From Lachnoclostridium sp. UBA7215 (GTDB lineage Bacteria > Bacillota > Clostridia > Lachnospirales > Lachnospiraceae), in NCBI GenBank assembly GCA_002490465.1, contig DKUB01000061.1:27773-91772 (forward strand): a DNA stretch of 64,000 bases. The letters are read 5' to 3'. Below, in pieces: positions 50,863-60,358 of this stretch; within the stretch, counting starts at the first letter, position 1, and each line of letters begins with the position of its first letter. Position numbers and translations under genes: made by a program. The notes beneath the pieces were generated by a model. That model had not been told where the DNA came from and searched no databases. It saw only the letters and a list, made by a program, of their open reading frames with translations.

Positions 50863-51621
50863 TCACCCTCTGCCAATCTCTATCTTGCCACGGGAAAGCT
50901 CTACATACATTTCTATTTCTCCCCTGTCCATATGTGTAAATTCACAGAGTTCCTCCAGTGTGGCAATTCTGCCGTATTCCTCAGCCAGAGTGCGGGTTGC
51001 CTCCAGCAGCAGGTTGACACGCGCCAGAACCAGGTTATCGGAATCCAGCCCGGAAATCTCTTCATCCACAATTTCAATAAGCCGGCTCTTTACCGCATGG
51101 TCAATAACTCTTTTGATATCGTCCACTTCCCGGTTGCCACAGAGCATTGACACACAGGTCATTAGCTCCAGATTGCCCTCCTGAATTAAGTCCTCTAACG
51201 GCACTCCCCTTCCCCGGTAACGTCCGGCAAGTGTCAGAACACGCCCGAGATGCGCTTCCACAACCTTTCCTGTCACTTCCTCCTCACCGTTTTTGAGCCT
51301 CTCATGGAGAAGCTCCAGTTCCTCCGGCGTATAAGGGGGGAGCTCACGCAATTCCTTTCGGTAAATACGCAGATATTTAGAATCCTCCGCACTTCCCTTT
51401 TTCTCCTCACCACCCTCTTTCTCCGGTGAGGAAGCCTTAACATAACCTGGTATCTGAATACGGTGTTCTGACAAAAAGGCGTACACCAGCTCTAATTGTT
51501 CTTCCGTCAGGGATAGATCCTCACAATAATCACGAACCTCATCTTTTGTAAGAACATTTTCTTTCGCCCTTCCAAACTCTACCAATTCCATCATCTGGTG
51601 TAAAAACTCTCTCTGCTCCAT
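50863..51621 (-). CDS. sigma-70-like protein with region 1.1/2/3 features but no region 4
   Basis: A 252-residue product. N-terminal helices (about 1-55) resemble sigma region 1.1 (LTKDEVRDYCEDLSLTEEQL). A linker rich in Glu/Lys follows. Residues about 75-165 resemble region 1.2/2 (YLRIYRKELRELPPYTPEEL, GRVLTLAGRYRGRGVPLEDLIQEGNLELM). The last 60 residues resemble region 3 (LEATRTLAEEYGRIATLEEL). The promoter -35 binding region 4 is missing. The ATG at 51621 is preceded by GGAG. It may be an alternative or regulatory sigma-like protein. It is not a fragment of rpoD, since the chain is continuous with a natural start and stop. Confidence 0.68.
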   Translation of the reverse strand: MEQREFLHQMMELVEFGRAKENVLTKDEVRDYCEDLSLTEEQLELVYAFLSEHRIQIPGYVKASSPEKEGGEEKKGSAEDSKYLRIYRKELRELPPYTPEELELLHERLKNGEEEVTGKVVEAHLGRVLTLAGRYRGRGVPLEDLIQEGNLELMTCVSMLCGNREVDDIKRVIDHAVKSRLIEIVDEEISGLDSDNLVLARVNLLLEATRTLAEEYGRIATLEELCEFTHMDRGEIEMYVELSRGKIEIGRG

Positions 51622-51646
51622 ACATTCTCCATTCTTAACCAACCGG

Positions 51647-52819
51647 CTATTTCACTGCACTCTCATAGATACGGGTCACATCATCCCTCGACAATTTCAC
51701 AAAATTGCCCTCTGTCTCTTTTGCCCTGAACAGCTTGTCTACCATAAGAGGAATATCTTCTTTTTTGGCGCCGATTTCTTCAAAGGATGACGGCATTCCC
51801 AAATCTCTTAGAAATTGCTCAAATGCTTCAATTCCCTTCCTTATCGTTTCGTTCGGATCATCTTCACAGAGCGGGATATCCCAGACGCGGACAGCAAAGA
51901 GAATCAGCTTGTCCGGATTCACTTCCGCCACATGGCGCATCCAAAGAGGCGTAATCACAGCAAGCCCTGCTCCATGAGTTACATCATAAAGGGCAGACAG
52001 CTCATGTTCAATATGGTGGCTGGCCCAGTCCTGGACTCTCCCCACCCCGCACACATTATTATGTGCCAGCATGCCGGCCCACATAATATTGGCACGTGCC
52101 TCATAGTTATCCGGCTCCTTTATCACTCTTGGCGCCTCATGAATCATTGTTTTCAATATTGCCTCACAGAGCCTGTCCGTTATCTCCACTTCCTCTGTGT
52201 TGGAAAAATAGCGTTCGCAGACATGTATCATGATATCTGTCGCCCCGGCCGCTGTCTGGTAGGGAGGCAGGGAACATGTCAGCGCCGGATTTAAAATAGA
52301 AAACCGCGGACGCAGCAAATCGCTTTTCGTCCCTTTCTTTATTAATGTCTTTTCGTCCGTAATCACGGAATTTGGCGAGCCCTCACTCCCTGCTGCCGCA
52401 ATTGTGAGAACTGTCCCAATTGGAAGCGCCTGTTCAATTTTTGCTTTTCCCCAGTAAAAATCAAGAAAATCCCCATCATAACAGGTTCCGGCCGCAATGG
52501 CCTTAGCAGAATCAATGGTACTGCCGCCTCCCACAGCCAGTACAAAGTCCACCTTTTCTTTCCGGCACAAGTCAATCCCCTCATAAACAAGACCGCTCCG
52601 CGGGTTCGGTTTTACCCCGGAAAGCTCTACAAAAGAAACTCCTGCCTCCAGAAGGCTTGCTGTCACACGCTCATAGAGACCATTTTTACGGATTGTACCT
52701 CCGCCATAGTGCAAAAGAACCTTTGTCCCCCCAAACTGCTTTACCAGATTTCCAACGTGATTTTCCGTGTCCCTTCCAAAATCAAAATATGTCGGTGAAT
52801 AAAAGGTAAAATTATCCAT
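51647..52819 (-). CDS. iron-containing alcohol dehydrogenase (butanol dehydrogenase type)
   Basis: A 390-residue group III dehydrogenase. The nucleotide-binding GGGSTIDSAKAIAAG and the iron ligands in GATDIMIHVCERYF, QDWASHHIEHELSALYDVTHGAGLA are present. Enzymes of this group reduce butyraldehyde or other aldehydes with NAD(P)H in fermentation. AAAGGAAATCAGTT precedes the ATG. It stands between asnA and the sigma-like gene, so no pathway context is given. Substrate cannot be told from sequence. Confidence 0.88.
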   Translation of the reverse strand: MDNFTFYSPTYFDFGRDTENHVGNLVKQFGGTKVLLHYGGGTIRKNGLYERVTASLLEAGVSFVELSGVKPNPRSGLVYEGIDLCRKEKVDFVLAVGGGSTIDSAKAIAAGTCYDGDFLDFYWGKAKIEQALPIGTVLTIAAAGSEGSPNSVITDEKTLIKKGTKSDLLRPRFSILNPALTCSLPPYQTAAGATDIMIHVCERYFSNTEEVEITDRLCEAILKTMIHEAPRVIKEPDNYEARANIMWAGMLAHNNVCGVGRVQDWASHHIEHELSALYDVTHGAGLAVITPLWMRHVAEVNPDKLILFAVRVWDIPLCEDDPNETIRKGIEAFEQFLRDLGMPSSFEEIGAKKEDIPLMVDKLFRAKETEGNFVKLSRDDVTRIYESAVK

Positions 52820-52835
52820 AACTGATTTCCTTTCC

Positions 52836-52877
52836 TAATAAATAAGCTGCCCCTCCATAAGCTGATGGGCAGCCTTT
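52836..52877 (-). terminator. asnA terminator
   Basis: GCTGCCC and GGGCAGC (52846-52852, 52867-52873) pair around a 14-base loop; on the minus strand TTATTTATT follows. It lies just after the asnA stop. Confidence 0.75.
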
Positions 52878-52880
52878 TGG

Positions 52881-53888
52881 TTACAGTAAGTTTAACTGCT
52901 TTTTCTCTGCCTCCTCCATAACCTCTTCCGGCCACTGGGAAACCTGCACCTCACCAATATGTGCTTTTTTCAGGAAAAACATACAGATGCGGGACTGACC
53001 GATTCCACCGCCAATGGTATACGGAAGCTCCTGATTCAGAATTTCCTTTTGGAACGGCAATTCTGCCCGCTCCGGACATCCTGCTTTTTCCAGCTGCTCC
53101 TTCAAAGCTGTCTCATCCACACGGATTCCCATGGAAGATAGCTCTAATGCCCTGTCAAGTACCGGATAATAGACAATAATGTCACCATTTAAAGACCAGT
53201 CGTCATAATCCGGTGCGCGTCCGTCATGCGGTTTGCCTGACGCCAGTTTGTCGCCAATCTGCATAAGAAAAATAGCGCCGTGTTCCTTTGCCGCTATATA
53301 TTCTCTTTCCTGCGGCGTCTTATCCGGATATTTGTCCTCTAACTCCTGCGTTGTCATATAAGTAATATCCATCGGAAGAGACTTTTGTATATACTGATAC
53401 TGAACGGTCATAAAATCCTCTGTCTCCTGTAGCGCATGATAGATTCTTTTTACCATTCTTTTGAGAGTCTCTACGTTTCTCTCGTCCTTACCAATGATAT
53501 ATTCCCAATCCCACTGGTCAACAAAAAGAGAATGAAAATTGTCCGTATCCTCATCCCGGCGAATCGCGTTCATATCCGTATACAATCCCTCTCCCTGCTG
53601 AAAGCCATAACGCTTCAAAGCATGGCGTTTCCATTTGGCAAGGGAATGCACAATCTCCATCTCTTTATCATCCTGCTCTTTAATGCCAAAAGCAACCGGA
53701 CGCTCTACGCCATTAAGATTGTCATTCAATCCGGTCTCCGGAGCCACAAAAAGCGGTGCAGAAACACGCGTCAGATTAAGTTCTGCCGCAAGCGCCTTTT
53801 CAAAAAAATCCTTTACCTTTTTGATTGCCACCTCTGTCTCACGGATGTCCAGAGGAGACTTATAATCTTCCGGTATTACTAAACTCAA
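52881..53888 (-). CDS. asnA: aspartate-ammonia ligase (asparagine synthetase A)
   Basis: A 335-residue enzyme making asparagine from aspartate and ammonia with ATP. Class II synthetase-like motifs: SAPLFVAPETGLNDNLNGVE, SLFVDQWDWE, and the C-terminal TIGGGIGQSRICMFFL. Start is TTG at 53888 behind AAGGAGG with good spacing. It is 18 bases from asnS, which charges tRNA with the product, an apt pairing. Unlike AsnB it does not use glutamine. Confidence 0.96.
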   Translation of the reverse strand: MSLVIPEDYKSPLDIRETEVAIKKVKDFFEKALAAELNLTRVSAPLFVAPETGLNDNLNGVERPVAFGIKEQDDKEMEIVHSLAKWKRHALKRYGFQQGEGLYTDMNAIRRDEDTDNFHSLFVDQWDWEYIIGKDERNVETLKRMVKRIYHALQETEDFMTVQYQYIQKSLPMDITYMTTQELEDKYPDKTPQEREYIAAKEHGAIFLMQIGDKLASGKPHDGRAPDYDDWSLNGDIIVYYPVLDRALELSSMGIRVDETALKEQLEKAGCPERAELPFQKEILNQELPYTIGGGIGQSRICMFFLKKAHIGEVQVSQWPEEVMEEAEKKQLNLL

Positions 53889-53906
53889 ATTTTTTTCCTC
53901 CTTTTC

Positions 53907-55298
53907 TTATAATTCACAGTTTCCCACGGTACGCGGGAACGGAAGAACATCACGGATATTTGACATTCCTGTCAAATACATCACACAGCGCTCAAATCCA
54001 AGACCAAAGCCCGCATGCCTCGCCGTTCCAAAACGGCGCAAATCCAGATAAAAATCATAGTCATCTTTATTTAATCCGCACTCTTCCATGCGTTTTGTGA
54101 GCTTATCATAATCATCTTCACGCTGGCTTCCCCCTATAATCTCTCCGATACCGGGAACCAGACAGTCCATAGCCGCAACCGTCTTATTATCCTCGTTCAT
54201 CTTCATGTAAAATGCCTTGATTTCTTTCGGATAATCAGTCACAAATACCGGGCGCTTAAATACTTCTTCCGTCAGATATCTCTCATGCTCTGTCTGCAAA
54301 TCGCATCCCCATGAAACTTTATACTCAAATTTGTCATTGTGCTCTTTTAATATATCAACCGCTTCCGTGTAAGTGACATGGGCAAAATCCGAATTTAACA
54401 CATGTTTCAGCCTCTCAAGCAGCCCTTTGTCCACAAACTGGTTAAAGAATGCCATTTCCTCCGGCGCATTTTCAAGGACGTAAGAAATAATATACTTGAG
54501 CATGTTCTCTGCCAGCATCATATCATCTTCCAAATCAGCAAAAGCAATCTCCGGCTCAATCATCCAGAATTCAGCAGCATGCCTCGTTGTATTCGAGTTT
54601 TCTGCACGAAATGTCGGGCCAAACGTATAAATATTTTTAAAGGCCATGGCATAGGTCTCGCCGTTTAACTGCCCGCTCACCGTCAGATTGGTCTCTTTGT
54701 TAAAGAAATCTTTTGAGTAATCAACGTTCCCGTTATCGTCCAGCGGAAGGTTCTCCATATCCAATGTAGTGACGCGAAACATCTCCCCTGCTCCCTCACA
54801 GTCACTGCCGGTTATTAACGGCGTGTGTACATAGACAAAATCCCTCTCCTGAAAAAACTTATGGATAGCATAAGCAATCAGAGAGCGGACGCGGAACACA
54901 GCCTGGAACGTATTTGTCCGTGGCCGGAGGTGGGAAATGGTCCGCAGAAATTCAAAACTGTGGCGTTTTTTCTGCAGTGGATAATCCGGCGCAGACTCCC
55001 CTTCAATACATACCTCATCCGCCTGTATTTCAAAAGGCTGTTTTGCATCCGGCGTAGCAACCAGTTTACCCGTCACAATCACGGCAGCCCCTACATTTAG
55101 TCCGGAAATCTCTGAAAAATTCGACAGTTTATCCGAATACACCACCTGTAACGGCTCAAAAAATGTGCCGTCATTGACAACAAGAAAACCAAATGTTTTG
55201 GAGTCACGAACACTCCGCAGCCAACCTCCGACTGTCACAGTTTCTCCAATATACTTCTCTTTTTCGCGAAATAAATCCCGTATATTTGTTAATTTCAT
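53907..55298 (-). CDS. asnS: asparaginyl-tRNA synthetase
   Basis: A 463-residue class IIb synthetase. OB-fold anticodon domain (about 1-110, VTVGGWLRSVRDSKTFGF), then class II motifs FRVRSLIAYAIHKFFQERDF, TFRAENSNTTRHAAEFWMIE and GFGLGFERCVMYLTG. The ATG at 55298 is behind TGAGGA; the ATG four codons upstream is less well placed. It charges tRNA-Asn directly, which means the organism need not use only the transamidation route. Confidence 0.97.
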   Translation of the reverse strand: MKLTNIRDLFREKEKYIGETVTVGGWLRSVRDSKTFGFLVVNDGTFFEPLQVVYSDKLSNFSEISGLNVGAAVIVTGKLVATPDAKQPFEIQADEVCIEGESAPDYPLQKKRHSFEFLRTISHLRPRTNTFQAVFRVRSLIAYAIHKFFQERDFVYVHTPLITGSDCEGAGEMFRVTTLDMENLPLDDNGNVDYSKDFFNKETNLTVSGQLNGETYAMAFKNIYTFGPTFRAENSNTTRHAAEFWMIEPEIAFADLEDDMMLAENMLKYIISYVLENAPEEMAFFNQFVDKGLLERLKHVLNSDFAHVTYTEAVDILKEHNDKFEYKVSWGCDLQTEHERYLTEEVFKRPVFVTDYPKEIKAFYMKMNEDNKTVAAMDCLVPGIGEIIGGSQREDDYDKLTKRMEECGLNKDDYDFYLDLRRFGTARHAGFGLGFERCVMYLTGMSNIRDVLPFPRTVGNCEL

Positions 55299-55458
55299 AT
55301 TCGTCCTCATTTCTCTGCTTTATACTCTACTTGTCTTCTAAAAAAACAGTTTACCAAAAGAACAAAAAGTTTGCAAGTTAAAATGGACTTCTTTCACTGA
55401 TTATAGTAGAATAAAAGAAATAGGAAAAACAAACAAAAGCTCAAAGGAGTACAGGAAT

Positions 55459-55635
55459 ATGGGGCTGCCGGACTTACCATACTGGTTAATCTCAGTGATT
55501 GCTTTCATCCTCACCGCCATTGCAAGGGATAAAGAATGGCATATACTGAAGGCAATCTTTTTTGTAATCGCTGTCATGACCGGAACTGTAGCAGCGATTG
55601 TGATATGGGTTGGAAATTTTATTCATTTTATTTAA
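55459..55635 (+). CDS. 58-residue membrane protein, unknown function
   Basis: Plus-strand ORF opposite to its neighbours. AAAGGAG lies nine bases before the ATG. The product begins MGLPDLPYWLISVIAFILTA and has two hydrophobic helices (about 8-22 and 32-52) joined by a charged RDKEW segment. Its stop overlaps the end of the convergent ABC permease gene by four bases. Nothing is known; good ribosome binding site and membrane-like composition argue that it is real. Confidence 0.55.
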   Translation: MGLPDLPYWLISVIAFILTAIARDKEWHILKAIFFVIAVMTGTVAAIVIWVGNFIHFI

Positions 55636-56429
55636 GAACCACTGGACTTATAATGCCTTACGCCAAAACGCCAGAACAGATAGCACGGCAGAAGAAAAAG
55701 CAGGGCAAACAGTGGAACAAACACATAAAACACCTGCGTGCTCTTCCCTAAAATATAGAGCAGTGGATAGTACTGCACAAGTGCATAGGGAATGATAAAA
55801 GTTGTCGCTATCAGCATTTTTTTTCCGTAGATTCCAATCGGATACTTCCCGAGCTCCTTTGCACCGTCTGTAAAAATATTCATAACCTCAAGTCCTTCCA
55901 GCGTAAAAAAACAGATGGAAGCATATATAATAAACAGTCCGGTAAAGAGAGCCACCCCACCGATAATCATAAAAACTGCCGCTATAACTTTCAGTAACGA
56001 CCATGTCACACCGCTTTTCACTATCCCATATACAAACAATACAACTGCCTGCAGTATTCTCCCTATCCTTGTAAATTCAAATTTATTTCCAAGCACCTGC
56101 AGAATTTCATTTCGCGGCCTCACAAGCACACGGTCAAATTCCCCACGCCTCACCATCCCTGAAAAAGTATCAAATCCCCTGGCATACATTTCTGCCAGCG
56201 CAAACTCCAAAATGATAATAGAAAAACACAACAGCACTTCCGGATAGGTAAATCCCTTTACGGTATGAAACCGCTGAAACATAAAATAGATGCCAAGAAA
56301 GACATTAAACGAAACAAGAAAATGTCCTATCGTTGTCAAAATAAAAGAGGACTTATACTGCATCATACTTCTGACATTGATTGATATATAATGACCATAT
56401 AAGTGCAGCGCTTTTTTTACTTTTCCCAT
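55632..56429 (-). CDS. ABC-2 type exporter permease, second of two
   Basis: A 265-residue protein with six hydrophobic segments and the ABC2_membrane_6 look (FHTVKGFTYPEVLLCFSIII, FDTFSGMVRRGEFDRVLVRP). The ATG at 56429 has GGGAGG nine bases ahead; a TTG nine bases upstream overlaps that site. With the neighbouring permease and ATPase it forms a three-gene exporter of the viologen/daunorubicin type; substrate unknown. Confidence 0.85.
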   Translation of the reverse strand: MGKVKKALHLYGHYISINVRSMMQYKSSFILTTIGHFLVSFNVFLGIYFMFQRFHTVKGFTYPEVLLCFSIIILEFALAEMYARGFDTFSGMVRRGEFDRVLVRPRNEILQVLGNKFEFTRIGRILQAVVLFVYGIVKSGVTWSLLKVIAAVFMIIGGVALFTGLFIIYASICFFTLEGLEVMNIFTDGAKELGKYPIGIYGKKMLIATTFIIPYALVQYYPLLYILGKSTQVFYVFVPLFALLFLLPCYLFWRFGVRHYKSSGS

Positions 56430-56434
56430 TATTC

Positions 56435-57238
56435 TCAACCTCCCTGTATGATAACTTTCTTCTCAGCCGCATGCGCCAGCGCCCTGCCCGCCATTAACAG
56501 TACAATAAGCCAGAAAAGCTGCAGCCCGACCGCACGGGCCATTTCATAATCCGTCATGCTGCCACTGTAAATGCGCAGCGGGGCATTCTGCATGGAGGCA
56601 AAAGGCAAAAGCTCTGCCACAAAACGGATACGCTCTGGAAAAAACGGCAGTGGAACCACCGCCCCGGCTAATAATTCTACCGCAGAACAGATAAATGTCC
56701 TGAGTCCCTGAGGAGATATAGTAAAAAACGCCAGCATATATACCAGGGTACAAATTGCAATTGTTACTGCAAGTCCCATCACCAAAGTGACAAGGAACAG
56801 GCCAAAATGCATTCCGCTTGCCGGCGGAAGCATGGCAAAAGGCTCCGGCAGAAAAGGCGTAATCATCAGAATCGGGAAGCAGCGAAGCAGCGCTCCCGAC
56901 AGCCGGCCGGCAATCCCCCTTGCAAACCACATACTGTAAATGTGAATGGGTCTGCAGAGCTCGTATGCTATGTTTCCATTTATAATCAAATCAAAGATCT
57001 CATTGTCCATTCCCCAGACGGAAAAGAAATGTAAGAAAGCCTGCTGCAGCCAGATATATGACACCGTGGCAGACAACGGCATAGGGAATGACGCCGCATC
57101 AGCCTCATAAAAGGCACAAAATCCGAGAATCATAAAAAAACCCCAGGCAAACTGTGTAGCAACGCCCGCCAGTGCCGCCGCACGGTACTGCAGCCCCATA
57201 AAAAATCTCAGGCGGAAAAAAGCAAAATATTTTTTCAC
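56435..57238 (-). CDS. ABC-2 type exporter permease, first of two
   Basis: A 267-residue protein with six hydrophobic segments and the equivalent inner loop (FDLIINGNIAYELCRPIHIY), the hallmark of the paired ABC-2 permeases. Start is GTG (MKKYFAFFRLRF) behind GGGGGTG. It is 19 bases after the ATPase gene and six before the partner. The two permeases are probably paralogues forming a heterodimer. Confidence 0.85.
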   Translation of the reverse strand: MKKYFAFFRLRFFMGLQYRAAALAGVATQFAWGFFMILGFCAFYEADAASFPMPLSATVSYIWLQQAFLHFFSVWGMDNEIFDLIINGNIAYELCRPIHIYSMWFARGIAGRLSGALLRCFPILMITPFLPEPFAMLPPASGMHFGLFLVTLVMGLAVTIAICTLVYMLAFFTISPQGLRTFICSAVELLAGAVVPLPFFPERIRFVAELLPFASMQNAPLRIYSGSMTDYEMARAVGLQLFWLIVLLMAGRALAHAAEKKVIIQGG

Positions 57239-57256
57239 TGTCCGACACCCCCATCC

Positions 57257-58045
57257 TTAAATATCATAGGCACGGTAAAGTTCTGCAACCGTTTCCTCGA
57301 TACCACCGGTGCCGCTTTTAATGTCCGACAACGTGCCATCCATAAGAATTTGACCTTTTCCTATGAGAAGTATTCTCTTTGACAGCGCTTCAATATCCTG
57401 CATGTCATGGGTCGTCAATATCACGGTAGTCCCATGTATTTCATTCTGTCTCTGTATAAAATCCCTTACCGCCAGCTTGGAAACGGCATCCAGGCCAATC
57501 GTCGGCTCATCCAGAAAAAGAATATTCGGACTGTGCAGCAAAGACGCTGCTATTTCACACCGCATGCGCTGGCCAAGGGATAACTGCCTTGCCGGAGACC
57601 GCAAAAGCTCCCCCAGGTCCAGAGCCTGTGTAAGTTCTTCTTTATTTTCATTATATGTATCATCGGGAATCGAATAGATTTCTTTTAACAATTCAAAAGA
57701 GTCAATAACCGGAACATCCCACCAGAGCTGCGAGCGCTGCCCAAACACAACTCCAATCTCACGCACATGGGCAATTCTGTCTTTCCACGGAACTCTTCCA
57801 TTGATGGAAACCTTTCCGCTGTCCGGTGTCAAGATACCGCTGAGTACCTTTATCGTAGAGCTTTTCCCCGCCCCGTTCGGTCCGATATAGCCGACCATTT
57901 CCCCATCCTGTATGGTAAAGCTGACATCATTAAGGGCCTGGATAATTTCATATTTTCTGCTAAAAAAAGATTTGCACGCCTCGGCAAATCCTGCATTTCT
58001 CTTTGCAATTTTGTAAGTTTTGCATAAATGTTCTACTTCAATCAT
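57257..58045 (-). CDS. ABC-2 exporter ATP-binding protein
   Basis: A 262-residue ATPase. Walker A GYIGPNGAGKSSTIK, signature LSLGQRMRCEIAASLL, Walker B ILFLDEPTIGLD and switch TTHDMQDIE are complete. The ATG at 58045 (MIEVEHLCKTYKI) is behind CAGGAGG; an upstream frame of 15 codons lacks such a site. It powers the two permeases that follow. Confidence 0.93.
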   Translation of the reverse strand: MIEVEHLCKTYKIAKRNAGFAEACKSFFSRKYEIIQALNDVSFTIQDGEMVGYIGPNGAGKSSTIKVLSGILTPDSGKVSINGRVPWKDRIAHVREIGVVFGQRSQLWWDVPVIDSFELLKEIYSIPDDTYNENKEELTQALDLGELLRSPARQLSLGQRMRCEIAASLLHSPNILFLDEPTIGLDAVSKLAVRDFIQRQNEIHGTTVILTTHDMQDIEALSKRILLIGKGQILMDGTLSDIKSGTGGIEETVAELYRAYDI

Positions 58046-58177
58046 TGTTTCCTCCTGGTAGTTATATTCCTGCGTTTTTTGCCACATCATATCTTGCCAA
58101 GTGAATCTGATTCTCTTTCACAGCATTCGCTATGATACCATAGTTAATAAGAGAAGTCAATAAACCGGTGGTATAAC

Positions 58178-58222
58178 AATGGGATACCAAAGGAATCCTC
58201 TTCCCTTGATATCCCATTTTAT
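58178..58222 (-). terminator. tpiA terminator region
   Basis: AATGGGATACCAAAGG and CCTTGATATCCCATT (58178-58193, 58204-58218) form a long stem with a small loop. T runs are short on both strands. It separates tpiA from the ABC exporter genes. Confidence 0.5.
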
Positions 58223-58262
58223 CATACTTATGAAATATCAGATTTCTGCAAAAATCCTATCC

Positions 58263-59009
58263 TTACGCATTCACAATCTTGCCAAAGTCCGGTTTCAGAG
58301 ATGCTCCTCCAATCAATCCTCCATCAATATCCGGTTTTGCCAGAAGCTCTGCGGCATTTCCCGCGTTCATTGAGCCGCCGTACTGGATACGGATAGCATC
58401 TGCTGTTGCCGCATCATAAATCTCACCGATTACCTGACGGATTGCTGCGCAAACCTCTTCCGCCTGATCTGCTGTAGCAGTCTCACCCGTTCCAATTGCC
58501 CAGATTGGTTCATAAGCTATCACAGCCTTCTTTGCCTGATCTGCTGTTACATTCTGGAAAGCAATCTTAATCTGCATGCGAATCCAGTCAACATAAATTC
58601 CCTGTTTTCTCTGGGTCAATGTCTCCCCACAGCAGATAATCGGTGTTAAATTATGCTCAAATGCCTTTAACACTTTTTTATTAACCGTCTCGTCCGTCTC
58701 AGCAAAATACTCCCTTCTCTCGGAATGACCGATAATAACATGGGACACCCCTGCATCTGTCAGCATATTGGGAGCAATTTCTCCGGTATATGCACCGCTC
58801 TCCTCAAAATAGAGATTCTCTGCACCTACTTTAACGTTACTTCCCTTTACTGCCTCAACTACCGGGATAATATCAATAGCCGGAACACAGAACACAACAT
58901 CTACATCCTCATTTTTTACAAGCGGAATCAATTCCTTTGCCAATGCAACTGCCTCACTTGGAGTTTTGTTCATTTTCCAGTTGCCGGCAATAATTCTTCT
59001 TCTAGCCAT
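58263..59009 (-). CDS. tpiA: triose-phosphate isomerase
   Basis: A 248-residue TIM barrel. Catalytic His in IIGHSERREYF, Glu in AYEPIWAIGTGETAT, substrate loop in GGLIGGASLKP. The ATG at 59009 follows GGAGG; an ATG four codons earlier overlaps that site. It follows pgk by 12 bases, so the two are one transcript. Confidence 0.98.
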   Translation of the reverse strand: MARRRIIAGNWKMNKTPSEAVALAKELIPLVKNEDVDVVFCVPAIDIIPVVEAVKGSNVKVGAENLYFEESGAYTGEIAPNMLTDAGVSHVIIGHSERREYFAETDETVNKKVLKAFEHNLTPIICCGETLTQRKQGIYVDWIRMQIKIAFQNVTADQAKKAVIAYEPIWAIGTGETATADQAEEVCAAIRQVIGEIYDAATADAIRIQYGGSMNAGNAAELLAKPDIDGGLIGGASLKPDFGKIVNA

Positions 59010-59021
59010 TTTCTCCTCCAT

Positions 59022-60218
59022 TTATTTATCGTTTGCTGCTGCCACACCTGGAAGCTCTTTACCCTCTAAAAACTCAAGGGAAGCTCCACCACCTGTCGAA
59101 ATATGCGTCATCTTATCCCCAAAGCCAAGGTTATTGCAGGCAGACGCACTGTCACCGCCGCCGATAATGGTTGTGGCATCTTTCAAATCTGCCATTGCCT
59201 GTGCCACTGCAATCGTTCCCTTTGCAAAATTTGGCATCTCAAAGCAGCCCATCGGTCCGTTCCACACAACAGTCTTTGCACCTTTAATGGCATCCGCAAA
59301 TAGTTTCTCTGACTCCGGTCCGATGTCCAGGCCTTCCATGTCATCCGGAATTTCTCCACGCCCCACTACACGGAAATTCGCATCATTTGAGAAATCGTCA
59401 GCTACAACGGTATCAACCGGAATCAAAAGCTTAACGCCCTTCTCCTCCGCCTTTTTCTCCATTTTAAGAGCATACTCTTTATAATCCTCCTCCAGAAGAG
59501 AATTTCCGACAGGCTCGCCATGAGCTGCCATAAAGGTATATGCCATGCCACCGCCGATAATCAGAGTGTCCACTTTGTCAAGCAGGTTCTCAATGACCGG
59601 AATCTTGGATGAAACCTTTGCCCCGCCGAGAATTGCCACAAACGGTCTCTCCGGATTATTTACGGCATTGCCAAGGAAATCAATTTCCTTCTGCATCAAA
59701 TAGCCAACAACTGCCGTATCGACATATTTTGTCACACCTACATTGGAGCAGTGTGCACGATGCGCCGTTCCAAAAGCATCATTTACAAAAACATCTGCCA
59801 AAGACGCCAGGTCTTTTGAAAAAGCGTCTTCATTCTTCGTCTCTTCTGCACGGTAACGTGTGTTTTCAAGAAGAACAACGTCTCCGTCCTTCATTGCTGC
59901 CACTGCTGCCTTTGCATTTTCACCGACAACATTATTATCTGCTGCAAACTTCACTTCCTGACCGAGAAGTTCCGAAAGGCGTGTTGCTACCGGCGCCAGG
60001 GACAATTCCGGTTTTGGCTCTCCTTTCGGCTTACCGAGATGAGAACAGAGAATTACTTTTCCGCCATCGGAAATCAATTTTTTCAGTGTGGGAAGAGCAG
60101 CAACCAGACGGTTTTCGTCTGTAATTTTTCCATCCTGAAGAGGTACATTAAAGTCGCAGCGAACCAGAACCTTCTGGCCTTTTACATTGATATCATCCAC
60201 TGATTTTTTATTTAACAT
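59022..60218 (-). CDS. pgk: phosphoglycerate kinase
   Basis: A 398-residue two-domain kinase of glycolysis: VLVRCDFNVPLQDG at the start, ATP-binding GGGDSASACNNLG, and hinge sequences WNGPMGCFE. AAAGGTGGTTAATT precedes the ATG. It lies about 140 bases after gap with a terminator-like hairpin between, so gap may be made in excess of pgk and tpiA. Confidence 0.98.
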   Translation of the reverse strand: MLNKKSVDDINVKGQKVLVRCDFNVPLQDGKITDENRLVAALPTLKKLISDGGKVILCSHLGKPKGEPKPELSLAPVATRLSELLGQEVKFAADNNVVGENAKAAVAAMKDGDVVLLENTRYRAEETKNEDAFSKDLASLADVFVNDAFGTAHRAHCSNVGVTKYVDTAVVGYLMQKEIDFLGNAVNNPERPFVAILGGAKVSSKIPVIENLLDKVDTLIIGGGMAYTFMAAHGEPVGNSLLEEDYKEYALKMEKKAEEKGVKLLIPVDTVVADDFSNDANFRVVGRGEIPDDMEGLDIGPESEKLFADAIKGAKTVVWNGPMGCFEMPNFAKGTIAVAQAMADLKDATTIIGGGDSASACNNLGFGDKMTHISTGGGASLEFLEGKELPGVAAANDK

Positions 60219-60287
60219 AATTAACCACCTTTTTTAATTTATTACTCACGTACGCAATGAGCTATGCGCACTGAGCATTGACCTAAT

Positions 60288-60317
60288 TAAGAAAGAGTCC
60301 GGTCCAAAAGACCGGAC
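60288..60317 (-). terminator. attenuating hairpin between gap and pgk
   Basis: GTCCGGTC (60297-60304) and GACCGGAC (60310-60317) form a perfect stem with a five-base loop, and TTTCTTAATT follows on the minus strand. It is positioned to stop part of the gap transcripts before pgk. Confidence 0.7.
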
Positions 60318-60358
60318 CCTGTCAGGACCATTTTACTGTCTGTATTCCGGTAACGGAA

